Source: Legionella sainthelensi (lineage in GTDB: Bacteria; Pseudomonadota; Gammaproteobacteria; Legionellales; Legionellaceae). Taken from it: DNA of 64,000 nucleotides. The stretch is taken from NCBI RefSeq assembly GCF_900637685.1, contig NZ_LR134388.1, positions 2,863,501-2,927,500 on the forward strand, written 5' to 3'. The notes under the pieces are model-generated. The model ran no database searches, was not told where the DNA came from, and worked only from the letters and a program-made list of their open reading frames with translations. The position numbers and the translations under genes were made by a program. Below are positions 9,073 through 18,400 of the stretch, one piece after another (the first letter of the stretch is position 1; each line of letters begins with the position of its first letter).

Positions 9073-10271
9073 TGAATTAGTTTCGACTTAATCTGACACA
9101 AGTACTTGAAAAAGAGAGAGTTTCCGGTTTTGATAGAAGTGCGAACTTGAAACAAAACCAAAAGGAAAACTCTCATGATAGATAATACAGTTAAAATTAT
9201 TAAACATAAAGTTGGCTTATTAAACCTTGCTGAAGAATTAGGGAATGTATCTAAGGCATGTAAAGTAATGGGCTTATCCAGAGATACATTTTATCGCTAT
9301 AAGTCGGCAGTAGAATCGGGAGGAGTTGATGCTTTATTCGATCAAAGCCGAAGAAAACCTAATCTAAAAAATAGAGTAGATGAAGCAATTGAACTCTCGG
9401 TAAGGGAGTATGCGATCGCATTTCCAGCCCATGGTCAGCTTCGTACGAGCAATGAGCTTCGTAAACGGGGTATTTTTGTTTCTCCAAGTGGAGTTCGTAG
9501 CATTTGGCTGCGATATGAGCTTGCCAATTTTAAAGACCGCTTAAAAGCATTAGAGGCTAAAGTAGCTTCTGAAGGAATTATATTGACGGAAGCGCAGGTC
9601 GTAGCTTTGGAGAAAAAGAAATTTGATGATGAGGCATGTGGTGAAATCGAAACAGCACATCCTGGTTACCTCGGCTCGCAAGATACTTTTTATGTGGGTA
9701 CGCTTAAAGGAGTCGGTCGCATTTATCAGCAAACTTTTGTTGATACCTATAGTAAAGTGGCATTTGCCAAGCTTTATACGACTAAAACGCCAATTACTTC
9801 AGCAGATTTACTGAACGATAAGGTTTTACCCTTCTTCGAACAACACGATTTACCTATACTGCGTATTTTAACAGATAGGGGTACTGAATATTGTGGCAAG
9901 GTAGAACAGCATGATTATCAGCTTTATTTGGCAATTAATAACATTGACCATACAAAGACAAAAGCAAATTCACCTCAAACAAATGGCATTTGTGAACGTT
10001 TTCATAAAACGATTTTACAGGAGTTTTATCAAGTAACATTCCGAAAGAAAATTTACGAATCAATCGATGAATTGCAAAAAGATCTGGACGAATGGATGGA
10101 TTACTATAATAATCAACGTACTCATCAGGGTAAAATGTGTTGTGGACGTACCCCAATGCAAACTTTGATAGAGAGTAAACAATTCTGGATGGAAAAATTT
10201 ATAAACTAAATTTGACCTGACAGACACTTCTTAAAAACCGGTAACTGTCAGATCAAGTTGGAACTACTACA
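9073..10271 (+). mobile_element. IS481-type insertion sequence, complete, 1199 bp
   Basis: Imperfect 26-base terminal inverted repeats (left 9073-9098, right 10246-10271; 21 of 26 positions match) both start with TG and end in ATCTGACA. A seven-base direct repeat AATGAAG flanks the element (9066-9072 and 10272-10278) and is the probable target-site duplication. A second, inner inverted stretch around TTCCGGTTTT (left, from about 9121) and AAAAACCGG (right, about 10232-10240) may be a transposase-binding site. One intact transposase gene lies inside. The matching ends and intact duplication suggest a fairly recent insertion. Confidence 0.85.
9175..10209 (+). CDS. IS481-family transposase (DDE/rve integrase)
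   Basis: The 344-residue transposase begins with a helix-turn-helix region (LAEELGNVSKACKVMGLSRDTFYRYK, about residues 15-40). The catalytic rve domain shows the DDE triad: Asp in SQDTFYVG (about 170), Asp in ILTDRGTEY (about 235) and Glu in NGICERFHKT (about 274). The C-terminus has the family's DEWMDYYNNQRTHQG segment. The frame is complete and there is a GGAAAAC site upstream of the ATG, so it is probably active or recently active. It belongs to the element at 9073-10271. Confidence 0.93.
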   Translation: MIDNTVKIIKHKVGLLNLAEELGNVSKACKVMGLSRDTFYRYKSAVESGGVDALFDQSRRKPNLKNRVDEAIELSVREYAIAFPAHGQLRTSNELRKRGIFVSPSGVRSIWLRYELANFKDRLKALEAKVASEGIILTEAQVVALEKKKFDDEACGEIETAHPGYLGSQDTFYVGTLKGVGRIYQQTFVDTYSKVAFAKLYTTKTPITSADLLNDKVLPFFEQHDLPILRILTDRGTEYCGKVEQHDYQLYLAINNIDHTKTKANSPQTNGICERFHKTILQEFYQVTFRKKIYESIDELQKDLDEWMDYYNNQRTHQGKMCCGRTPMQTLIESKQFWMEKFIN

Positions 10272-10276
10272 AATGA

Positions 10277-10296
10277 AGGGGTAACATCTTACCCCT
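10277..10296 (+). terminator. hairpin, probable displaced terminator of the hydrolase gene
   Basis: Perfect eight-base arms AGGGGTAA (10277-10284) and TTACCCCT (10289-10296) begin inside the right copy of the target duplication. The position just outside the IS suggests it originally followed the hydrolase stop codon at 9060. Confidence 0.5.
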
Positions 10297-10341
10297 CGAA
10301 ACTTGACACTTTTATGCCTGCTGAATTAGCGCCATTGCCTT

Positions 10342-10977
10342 TTACATCAGCATGCATCCATACGAATAACCATTGTCTGTATTTAAGCCCTCTTTTATAA
10401 CCTCATTGATTACCTCATTAATCATTTCATTTTTAGGTTGAGGAACCTTTTTCTCAAAAATCTGTCTTGCTTTTTGCATTTCTTTTTCGTCCTCTAATGA
10501 ATACCAAATCAGCTCTGTGCCATCCAAAAAATTAATTTGGTAAGTCGCTAAATGAGTATGTTCAAAAAATGTCCCTCGATAACTACTTTTTGATTTTTCT
10601 TCATCATTTATATTTACATTGATTCCTGTGACTGGTTTTCCTTCAAAAGCTAATTTCATTTGTTGTTTTAAATCCTCATCAAAAAATAGTGAATTAGCTT
10701 CCTCAATTACTTTTTTATATTTTTCTATATTACTTTTTATTTTCAGCTGCTTAAATATGTTCCATTTAGCATCTAATAGTTTTTCTGCTTCATTCAATTG
10801 CCAAGACATGTAAGGGGACATGAGGTTCATCCAGCGAACAATAAGTTTTTCAAGCCTTTTTAAACAGTTCACATGATTATCGAAACTACTAGAATCTTGT
10901 TGTTGTTCTTTGATAATGCTTTTAAATTCTTGATTTAAATTAATTAATGTTAATTTTTGCGATTCAGAAAGCTTCAT
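10342..10977 (-). CDS. hypothetical protein, charged, effector-like
   Basis: I do not recognise a family. The ATG at 10977 has an AAGGA site eight bases upstream and gives 211 residues (MKLSESQKLTL...); an upstream in-frame ATG at 11064 would add 29 residues but lacks a good ribosome site. The protein is helical and rich in Lys and Glu, has no signal peptide or membrane segment, and ends with a repeated NEVINEVI stretch followed by KEGLNTDNGYSYGCMLM. A central TELIWYSLEDEKEMQKARQIFEKK helix is strongly charged. It is divergent from the ankyrin gene at 11186, sharing about 200 bp of upstream DNA. Its accessory setting next to an IS suggests a horizontally variable, possibly secreted protein; that is inference. 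Confidence 0.55.
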   Translation of the reverse strand: MKLSESQKLTLINLNQEFKSIIKEQQQDSSSFDNHVNCLKRLEKLIVRWMNLMSPYMSWQLNEAEKLLDAKWNIFKQLKIKSNIEKYKKVIEEANSLFFDEDLKQQMKLAFEGKPVTGINVNINDEEKSKSSYRGTFFEHTHLATYQINFLDGTELIWYSLEDEKEMQKARQIFEKKVPQPKNEMINEVINEVIKEGLNTDNGYSYGCMLM

Positions 10978-11185
10978 TTGATACGTCCTTATATTAATTG
11001 AGGCCCAATCGTATTCAATATAAAAACCGATTGCAATTAACCCATAAAAATTTAATGATTCCAATCAAATATTCAAAAAGTGAAATCATCCATCATGAGA
11101 CATCTTATTGAAAATTAAAAAAATATTGGATTATATGAGTCTAATTAGTACAATATGCACCTTTTACAGGGTAGGAATTTATCAA

Positions 11186-11935
11186 ATGAAATTTAGTCCC
11201 ACTACGAATCCAGAGCATTTACAAGTAATTATCAAACCAACATTAAATAAATTGATTTTTAAAGCAGATGAAGAACTCACAGAAAGCCTAAAATCGCTAC
11301 CTAAAGAAATAGATTTTGATGTACCCGATGGAGATTTCAACACCATACTCTATCTTGCTGCTGCAAATAACTACATAAAAACCGTAAGTTATTTATTATC
11401 GGAAAGAAAAGTGAATCCCAATATTAAAGTATCTGAAGACTTAACTGCCGCCCATATCGCTGCTGCAAATGGATTTATTGATATATTAGAAAAATTAGCA
11501 AGTTGTGACAATATTCAATTTAATGAAAAAGACCAATACGGAGAAACACCTCTGTTTCGCGCCGTAGGGAATGCTCCAGATGAAAAGCTTTTAGCGATTA
11601 TACGCTTAATTATTAATAAAGACCCCTCTTCAATTTCAGTTCCTAATGAAGATGGGGTATTCCCTATTGAACTAGCACTTCAAAGACAACATGTGTCAGC
11701 AATTTATTTATTATTAGAAAATGGTGCTGATGTGAACAAACGTTGCAGTATAACTGCTGCAAATATGATGATGTCACAAAGCATCCCGAGCAAACAATTC
11801 GTAAATACTTTCGTATTTTTTAATGATTCGGTGAAACATAATAATTTACGCCAATGCGCTAAGTTAATTGTCGAAACATATAACAAACAACATCTCGCAG
11901 AAGATGTAACACGCAACAACACCAACTCACTCTAG
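11186..11935 (+). CDS. ankyrin-repeat protein, effector candidate
   Basis: The product (249 residues from the ATG at 11186, which has a TAGGA site upstream; an ATG at 11108 is the alternative) contains about four ankyrin repeats. They are recognisable at DGDFNTILYLAAANNYIKTVSYLL, DLTAAHIAAANGFIDILEKL, YGETPLFRAVGN and DGVFPIELALQRQHVSAIYLLLENGADVN. The C-terminal 60 residues are not repeat-like. Ankyrin proteins in Legionella are commonly Dot/Icm substrates that bind host proteins. No catalytic domain is visible. A strong terminator follows at 11954. Confidence 0.75.
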   Translation: MKFSPTTNPEHLQVIIKPTLNKLIFKADEELTESLKSLPKEIDFDVPDGDFNTILYLAAANNYIKTVSYLLSERKVNPNIKVSEDLTAAHIAAANGFIDILEKLASCDNIQFNEKDQYGETPLFRAVGNAPDEKLLAIIRLIINKDPSSISVPNEDGVFPIELALQRQHVSAIYLLLENGADVNKRCSITAANMMMSQSIPSKQFVNTFVFFNDSVKHNNLRQCAKLIVETYNKQHLAEDVTRNNTNSL

Positions 11936-11953
11936 TTAATTCACCAAGAGAGA

Positions 11954-11992
11954 TATTGTCTAAGTAAATAAGCCTAGACAATACAATTTTTA
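11954..11992 (+). terminator. terminator of the ankyrin gene
   Basis: Nine-base perfect arms TATTGTCTA (11954-11962) and TAGACAATA (11975-11983) are followed by CAATTTTTAT on the plus strand, just after the ankyrin gene stop codon. Confidence 0.65.
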
Positions 11993-12147
11993 TGGAAGTT
12001 ATTACTCAGCCTCAAAATATGTTATTTGTAAAATTTGCGTATTTTATGAACTTTTTTTGAAAACCATTCTTGGAATTGTCGTAGAATGTAATGCTTATTT
12101 TAAGTAGTTCCGCGGAGCTATTAAGAGTCAAAGTAATAAGAGAATTA

Positions 12148-13395
12148 ATGATGAATCTAAAAAAACTAATCATTGCTTGCACCACAACTTTATTGTATCT
12201 GGCTAATTTCTACTCGATAGCCGCAAATACCAGCAATCAAAATCAGATGGAGGTGTTTTTAATTTCAGATCCTCATGTGGACATTACAAAACGTCAACCA
12301 ACTCATATAAATCCACAGCCTAATATTTCTGAAGAATTAGATCCACAAAGTTTTAAGTTTTTAATAGCAAAAATAGGTGAGCAAATCGACTCGCATCAAG
12401 AACAAAATCCTGCTGTTTTGTTGCTCGGCGACTTACCCGCTCATAACGCATATAAACGTAAGACCACTCGAGATAATATTAATTTAGTTTTTGAGCAGCT
12501 GTTTGAAAAAATAAATCCATCCCCGTATTTTTATGTTTTTGGAAATAATGACTCTTTGGAAAGGAATTACGGACCTTTTACCTATAAAGACCAATCACCC
12601 TTCAATTTATTACAAAAAATAACAGGTAACAATGATGGATTCCTCTCTACGGGTTTAAAATGTCCTGTTGATTTAGCGCCTTGCATCAACAATGAAAACA
12701 AAAACTACGGCTATTACTCTGCTTATTTAGGTGATCATCTCAAACTTATTTCATTAAACAGTGTTGTATTCGTATCAAGACCAAGCTTCAACCCTTCTCG
12801 GGATGGGGCCAAAGAAGAGCTTCAGTGGTTGGAAAATGAAATTAAAACCAGCAAAGCAAATCATGAGAATGTTCTGTTAGCCATGCATGTTCCACCTCAG
12901 AGTTGGGAATCAATTTATAAAGATGCATTCATAAAAATAATAAAAACTTATCCAGCAATCATACTTGGCATAGTCGCTGCTCATACTCATTTTGATGAAC
13001 TGCATGCAATTAAAATTGAAAATAAAAATTATGTGATCCCAATCATTTATTCAGCGTCCATTGGATCTGATCATGGCAACGCTTCTTCCTATAAAATTTT
13101 AAATTTATCAAGACAAAATGACACTTCCTCATGGCAATTCAAAAACTATGTCACTTATAATTTTATTGGTTCTACTGCCGAAAAAAGTCAGCTCAATCAA
13201 TACTATGATTTCAATCAAACATTCTGTTCAAGTTCCTCTACTGAAACTGTCAGTAATTGCCTCAAAATGCATATCAGTAAAAATAAATTTGATAATGCCA
13301 CAAGCATCTTGATGAGCAAACATTATACGGCAGGAAACCCTAATAATAATCAAAAGATTAACCCATCCTCAAAATGGCTCATGATAATAAAGTAA
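12148..13395 (+). CDS. secreted metallophosphoesterase, acid-sphingomyelinase-like (SMPDL)
   Basis: The protein (415 residues from ATG 12148; the adjacent ATG 12151 and an upstream ATG 12091 are alternatives) has a signal peptide (MNLKKLIIACTTTLLYLA...IAAN). It then shows the calcineurin-like metal motifs in order: LISDPHVD (about residue 43), LLLGDLPAHN, FGNNDS, LAMHVPP and AAHTHFDE. The GD-P-H form and the spacing fit the acid sphingomyelinase/SMPDL3 branch, which cleaves phosphodiester or phosphate groups of lipids or nucleotides. The likely location is the periplasm or the medium, so host phospholipids or extracellular nucleotides are possible substrates. A C-terminal Cys-containing segment (FCSSSSTETVSNCLKMH) could form a disulphide. 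Confidence 0.82.
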   Translation: MMNLKKLIIACTTTLLYLANFYSIAANTSNQNQMEVFLISDPHVDITKRQPTHINPQPNISEELDPQSFKFLIAKIGEQIDSHQEQNPAVLLLGDLPAHNAYKRKTTRDNINLVFEQLFEKINPSPYFYVFGNNDSLERNYGPFTYKDQSPFNLLQKITGNNDGFLSTGLKCPVDLAPCINNENKNYGYYSAYLGDHLKLISLNSVVFVSRPSFNPSRDGAKEELQWLENEIKTSKANHENVLLAMHVPPQSWESIYKDAFIKIIKTYPAIILGIVAAHTHFDELHAIKIENKNYVIPIIYSASIGSDHGNASSYKILNLSRQNDTSSWQFKNYVTYNFIGSTAEKSQLNQYYDFNQTFCSSSSTETVSNCLKMHISKNKFDNATSILMSKHYTAGNPNNNQKINPSSKWLMIIK

Positions 13396-13502
13396 TGAAT
13401 CAATGAAGCATCTTCTTATTGAAAACAATTGCTCGCTTGCAGATCTCCTAAAAGCGAGCCCTACAGTGCGCTATAATATGATTAAAAAACCTAAGGAAAG
13501 TT

Positions 13503-13988
13503 ATGACTAATTTCATCAAACGGACCATTGAATTAGCAACGGAAAATGTAAAAAAAGGAGGCCGACCCTTCGCCTGCATTATTACCAAAAACAATGTCAT
13601 CGTTGCCGAAGGCACCAATCAGGTTGCCCAAACTAAGGATCCAACTGCGCATGCGGAAATTGTAGCAATACGCGAAGCAACCTCCAAGTTAAAGACAGAA
13701 CATTTGACAGATTGTGAATTTTTTATTTTAGCTCATCCCTGCCCCATGTGTTTGGCAGCAATGTATTATTGTAGCCCACTGAAAGTAACCTTTATTACAA
13801 CAAGAGATGAATACAAAAAATATTACGAAGATCATCGCAAATATTTTACTCTTGATAATTTCTATGGAGAATTTGCTAAATCCTGGCACGAACGTACTAT
13901 GCCTATGGAACACCGCAGCGATCCAGAAGGTATCGAAGTATATAAACTTTGGCAAAAAATGAACCCGAGTTCAAACGCTAAGTGTTGA
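13503..13988 (+). CDS. guaD: guanine deaminase (CDA-fold nucleoside deaminase)
   Basis: This is a zinc-dependent deaminase converting guanine to xanthine in purine salvage. The zinc and catalytic motifs are HAEIVAIREA (about residues 51-60) and PCPMCLAAMYY (about 79-89). The size (161 residues) and the C-terminal ERTMPMEH...VYKLWQKM segment match the B. subtilis GuaD type better than TadA tRNA adenosine deaminase. The ATG has an AAGGAAAG site. It stands alone between the phosphodiesterase gene and a convergent methyltransferase gene; a GCTCGCTT/AAGCGAGC hairpin (13431-13459) lies upstream and probably ends the phosphodiesterase transcript. Confidence 0.82.
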   Translation: MTNFIKRTIELATENVKKGGRPFACIITKNNVIVAEGTNQVAQTKDPTAHAEIVAIREATSKLKTEHLTDCEFFILAHPCPMCLAAMYYCSPLKVTFITTRDEYKKYYEDHRKYFTLDNFYGEFAKSWHERTMPMEHRSDPEGIEVYKLWQKMNPSSNAKC

Positions 13989-14077
13989 ATAAATTATAAT
14001 TTCGGCGATCAGTGCATTTTAAAGAAATAGTGTGAGACTACAATAACAAACAGAATAACGCCATTTGTACAATTAAC

Positions 14078-14754
14078 CTACCAAATGAATGGGAGAAGCC
14101 GGGTTGTGACTTTTTTTTGATATTCTGTATACCCGGGCAAATCACGCACAAGTATTTTTTCTTCATTCAGGATACGGGCAACCAGAATTGAGAATAGAAC
14201 AGGAGTCAAAAGCAGTGTCCACCACGATCCCAGCGCAAGCGACGTACCTATGAATAGAAATATTGCACCAAAATACATCGGGTGACGAATAAATTTGTAC
14301 GGACCAACCGTAATAATTTTTTGCCCTTCCTCAACGCGAATATTGGCGGCAGCGTAGGTATTCACTTTCGAGACGAGGTAAAATATGTAGAATGAGAAAA
14401 CAACGATCAGGTCACCTATGCTCGAAATGTACCAAGTTAGTAACGACCACCCGAAGCGAACATCGAGAGAAGACAGCACAATTAGAGCAATACTCGCGAC
14501 AAAGAGAAAAAAGATAATGATTTTCTGAGCTGGTTCTTTTTCATACGATATGCCTGCTTCACTACGACGCTTCAAAAGCGCTGGATCATATTTTGCCAAA
14601 TACATGCTGTATGCTGCAGATGCAATAATAAACACCATCAAATAAGCCAACCTTGCCAGTATCTTAGAGTACCTGCAGGAATAAAGAGGAGCATCAACAG
14701 AGTAACTGTCCCCAAAACCGAAGATCGAATCAGTTGTTTATAAAGCAAGTGCAT
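14078..14754 (-). CDS. isoprenylcysteine carboxyl methyltransferase-family membrane protein (one-base frameshift)
   Basis: These multi-pass membrane methyltransferases carry a C-terminal SAM-binding signature, visible here as GPYKFIRHPMYFGA and LNEEKILVRDLPGYTEYQKK. The uninterrupted part (from 14650, 190 residues) lacks the family's first membrane helix. That helix is present just upstream in another frame: ATG 14754 gives MHLLYKQLIRSSVLG...FIPAGTLRYWQGWLI and then a stop. One extra T in the ATTTGA at 14638-14643 joins the parts as YWQGWLILMVFII, exactly as expected for the family, giving 225 residues. In true ICMT the substrate is prenyl-cysteine; the bacterial substrate is unknown. Confidence 0.82.
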
Positions 14755-14851
14755 ATTATACGACTATTATCGTTACGTTTTCTTCGAGCCTAGCTCGAAC
14801 TAAGATATCACTAAAATTCTAAAAAGGGACTGGATTTTCTACAAAGGGATA

Positions 14852-15262
14852 CTAAAGCATTACAATGACTTTTTCCAAAACCCCATAATAAGATGAGTTT
14901 ATTGATAAAAAATCTTTTATGGTATTTATAATTCTATCAATAAATGATCCAACTACCCCATCATGTACAATATATTGTTTGATATCCTCTGAATTTCTAT
15001 ATTTTTTTATTTGCTCTTGAAAGGCTATGATTATTATTTTTGCCCCCTCATCACCATTCAAATTATTTTGTCTGGCATTTTTCATAATTTGAATCAGCAT
15101 TTCAGGAAGGTAATTAATAATTTCCTTTCTTTTTTGTAAATTATTTAATGTCATATTGTCAGGATAGAGCCATTTCGTCCATATATGTTTTAATTCTTGA
15201 TGAATCTTATCTTGCTCTTTGATTAAATCATCAAATATCTCATTTAATAATTTTTTGCTCAT
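14852..15262 (-). CDS. hypothetical protein, helical
   Basis: I do not recognise this 136-residue protein. ATG 15262 has a GAGGATG ribosome site; an ATG seven codons upstream is possible. The sequence is predicted mostly helical (FDDLIKEQDKIHQELKHIW, EIINYLPEMLIQIMKNA, GAKIIIIAFQEQIKKY), with an alternating hydrophobic pattern but no membrane segment or signal peptide. Base composition is very AT-rich even for this window, as in neighbouring accessory genes, which suggests acquired DNA. Confidence 0.55.
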   Translation of the reverse strand: MSKKLLNEIFDDLIKEQDKIHQELKHIWTKWLYPDNMTLNNLQKRKEIINYLPEMLIQIMKNARQNNLNGDEGAKIIIIAFQEQIKKYRNSEDIKQYIVHDGVVGSFIDRIINTIKDFLSINSSYYGVLEKVIVML

Positions 15263-15415
15263 AACATCCTCGCTTATAATCAACTATAATGCATACTATT
15301 TAACCAATATAGCTAATTAAAATCCAATTGATTCTATTCGTATGTTATATAATTTTTTTAAATATCAGTTTTAAGGCAAGAGAACTCGAGCAAATTTGTA
15401 CTTTAATTCCATAAT

Positions 15416-16497
15416 CTAAGAAGACTTTACAGAAAACGCATTCATTTCCTCGTATTGATACTTATTGTGAAGCACCATTACAGCATCAAATAATTGCTCT
15501 ACCTCTCCTTTTTCAGCCCAGAAGCTTTGAAAAGCTAATGGATACATGGTAATTATATTCTTTTTAGAAATTTCAACAGGATGTTCTATTGCATTTAATA
15601 GCTTTCTTAAAAGGGCAACTTTATCTTTCGACTTGTCATCTTGCATGCTGACATTTTTTGCAAATGCATCCAGTTTGTGCTGAATAAGTGCTGACAAATA
15701 ATTTTTAGCTTCATTTACCTCCATCTTTCTAATCACAGCACTGTAATCACAGCGTGTAAAAATTCGATGATGTAGAGGTTCTTTTTCATCATTAGTGATT
15801 TTTATATGCATTTTATTGTGCACTTGATTCGCGGTGGCATCTTGCTCCAAATTCGGTTCATTAATAGAGAACCATACTTTTATTCTTTGCTTTTTATTCT
15901 GAGGCATCACTTGCCATAAAACATCCAAAGCAGTCAGCACTACTGCTGTTATTGCAAAAGCAGAGCCAACTACGGGAGCAACCGTTGGGAAAAGCATCAC
16001 AAAAATAACTGCCCCTAAAACAGTCGTTAAGAGACTCAGAACAAAGGTATTGTTAAAAGCAGCCTGAATATAATGAGCATGTTGAATGCTTCCTTGAGGT
16101 GACTCAGCAGCTCTGTGTAAATTTACTCCCAACATGATTAATTGGCTGACTAAACCGACAATTAGACTGCTAAAAAAGAACCAGGGACCTGCAACAAAAG
16201 TAAAACTTAGAATTTCAGATAAGGCAGCCCCATAAAGTGAAATACTCGCTAAAGCAGCACAAATCATCGAAGTAATAAAAAAAACCACTGATCAAAATTT
16301 TTATTGTTAGCTCTTGCAAGTTGATATCCATTGGCTATGGCATTTAGAGTCAATAAAAAACCTATAAACGGAAGCATAATATAAAATAAAGGTGACATGC
16401 GAAAAGCTGCTGATAATCTTGCATCTGCCATAGTGGCAAATAAAGCCATTTCTTGTGTTTCTCGAATGTATGCAATTATTTTTTGGAAGTAAGTCAC
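15416..16497 (-). CDS. multi-pass membrane protein of unknown function (one-base frameshift)
   Basis: Two adjacent pieces belong together. The first (16497-16264) encodes MTYFQKIIAYIRETQEM and two hydrophobic segments and ends after FDQWFFLLLR. The second (GTG 16288 to 15416) begins inside further hydrophobic segments. They meet at a run of eight A on the plus strand (16277-16284); one extra base gives FDQWFFFITSMICAALASI and a 360-residue protein. About six membrane segments span residues 30-200, followed by a soluble, charged C-terminal domain of about 150 residues with an Asp/Lys-rich segment (SMQDDKSKDKVALLRKLLNA). I recognise no named family; a membrane-plus-cytosolic layout of this type is common among Legionella secreted membrane proteins. 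Confidence 0.65.
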
Positions 16498-16906
16498 AAA
16501 TATATCCTCCTGATAACTTTATCAATTCATCCTTAAAATTAAAACTATGTGGTTTTACTACTCTATTATTGATGCATAAGAACTGTGGCATAAAAAGAAT
16601 CGTAGGCTGTTCGGCATTGGCCCAACAGCACTTACCTTAAACTCTTTCAATCGACGTTCCGCCACGGCTTGTCCATGTAAGCCCATGACGGCTGGGGATT
16701 TCCAGATCCCGTGAGCAAGTCGCGGGATCGAGAGCCCCTTTAAGTCAATCGCAGTGCTCTTCAGCCTAAAACTCGGAGCTTAATAGCTGAACAGAAAACC
16801 CAAGTTGCGAAAATTTAACCCCTTAACGCTTTAGCATTCAAGCTGAAACTATTGATTTGCATTTACCCTGCTACAAACTTTTGATCAAATCTCTAAATTA
16901 AATAAA
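16498..16906. other. non-coding stretch with palindrome
   Basis: No convincing gene on either strand. A perfect GATCCCG/CGGGATC inverted pair lies at 16705-16729 in a GC-richer patch (about 16640-16760) that contrasts with its AT-rich surroundings. It may be a decayed mobile-element remnant. It lies between a membrane-protein promoter region and the lysS 3' end. Confidence 0.45.
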
Positions 16907-18400
16907 TCATTGTCGCAAATGAGGAAACAGGATAACGTCGCGAATCGACTGCGAATTGGTAAATAACATCACCAATCGATCGATACCTATCCCCTCTCCT
17001 GCAGTAGGAGGCAATCCATATTCTAAAGCTTCGATATAATCACTATCAAAATGCATTGCTTCCATATCTCCTGCATCTTTTTCTGCAACTTGCTTACGAA
17101 AACGCTCTGCCTGATCTTCTGCATCATTTAATTCCGAAAAACCATTCGCAATTTCACGACCAGCAATAAAAAATTCGAAACGATCAGTCAACTCTGGATC
17201 CTCATCGCTACGGCGCGCTAATGGTGATATTTCTGTAGGGTAACCTGTTATAAACGTAGGCTGAAATAATTGGTGTTCAACAGTTTCTTCAAATAAAATA
17301 ATTTGTAATTTTCCTATCCCATCAGTTTCTTTAAAGGGCAGCTTTTTTTCTTCCAATAAAGCTCGGCAAGCAACCACACTTTCTAACTGATTCACGTTAA
17401 TTTCAGGATGATAATGTAAAATAGCCTCTTTCACAGTCATTCGTGCAAATGGCTTATCAAAATCAAGAATTTGACCTTGATATTCTACCTGGCGTCTTTC
17501 TAATACAGAATCACAAAGATAACGGATCATTTCCTCAGTAAAATTCATCAGATCCTTATAGTCTGCATAGGCTTGATAAAACTCCACCATTGTGAATTCA
17601 GGATTATGGCGTGTTGAAATACCTTCATTACGAAAATTACGATTTATTTCATAAACGCGCTCAAAACCACCTACCACCAGGCGCTTTAAATAAAGCTCTG
17701 GAGCAATGCGCAAATACATGGTCATATCTAAGGTATGATGATGAGTAACAAAGGGGCGAGCTAAAGCGCCGCCAGGAATAGGATGCATCATTGGCGTTTC
17801 GACTTCCAAGAAAAAACTCTTATCCATAAATTGTCTAAGTGCCTGAATGAGTCGCGATCTTATTAAGAAAGTTATGCGACTTTCATCGTTGGCAATTAAA
17901 TCGACATAACGTTTGCGATATCTCATTTCTTGATCGGCTAAGCCATGGAATTTATCCGGTAAAGGTCGCAATGATTTAGTTAATAATTCAATCCCCTCTG
18001 CATTTACAGTGAGCTCACCGGTATTTGTTTTAAACAATTCACCATTGACGCCAACGATATCACCCAAATCCCAATGTTTAAATTGCTCATACTGTTCAGG
18101 AAGATCATTAGCGCGAATATATATCTGGATGCGTCCAGAAAAATCTTGAATATGAAAGAAGCTGGCCTTACCCATAATACGTCTTAATACAATACGACCT
18201 GCTACGGTAACTTTAATATGTTTCTCTGCTAAAGTTTCCTTGTCTAATGAGTCATACTCTTTTATAAGTTCCTGAGCTAAATTTTCACGGCGAAATTGAT
18301 TTGGAAAATTAAACCCTTGTGTTCTTAATTCCGCTAATTTTTGTTTACGAATGTGATAAACTTCACTTTCATCTAAATGTTCTACTTGTTCTTCAGTCAT
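16907..18400 (-). CDS. lysS: lysyl-tRNA synthetase (class II)
   Basis: It charges tRNA-Lys with lysine. The 497 residues include an OB-fold anticodon-binding domain (about 55-160: [23 protein letters not shown]) and the class II catalytic core with motif 1 ([15 protein letters not shown]), motif 2 ([23 protein letters not shown]) and motif 3 ([13 protein letters not shown]). The start overlaps the prfB 3' end by eight bases, so lysS and prfB are translationally linked, an arrangement found in many gammaproteobacteria. Confidence 0.97.
   Translation of the reverse strand: MTEEQVEHLDESEVYHIRKQKLAELRTQGFNFPNQFRRENLAQELIKEYDSLDKETLAEKHIKVTVAGRIVLRRIMGKASFFHIQDFSGRIQIYIRANDLPEQYEQFKHWDLGDIVGVNGELFKTNTGELTVNAEGIELLTKSLRPLPDKFHGLADQEMRYRKRYVDLIANDESRITFLIRSRLIQALRQFMDKSFFLEVETPMMHPIPGGALARPFVTHHHTLDMTMYLRIAPELYLKRLVVGGFERVYEINRNFRNEGISTRHNPEFTMVEFYQAYADYKDLMNFTEEMIRYLCDSVLERRQVEYQGQILDFDKPFARMTVKEAILHYHPEINVNQLESVVACRALLEEKKLPFKETDGIGKLQIILFEETVEHQLFQPTFITGYPTEISPLARRSDEDPELTDRFEFFIAGREIANGFSELNDAEDQAERFRKQVAEKDAGDMEAMHFDSDYIEALEYGLPPTAGEGIGIDRLVMLFTNSQSIRDVILFPHLRQ

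Noticed and set aside
16307..16640. Open frames on both strands around 16.3-16.6 kb
   Set aside because: They overlap the start of the membrane-protein gene and its upstream region, with no ribosome sites; the other frame explains the coding signal.
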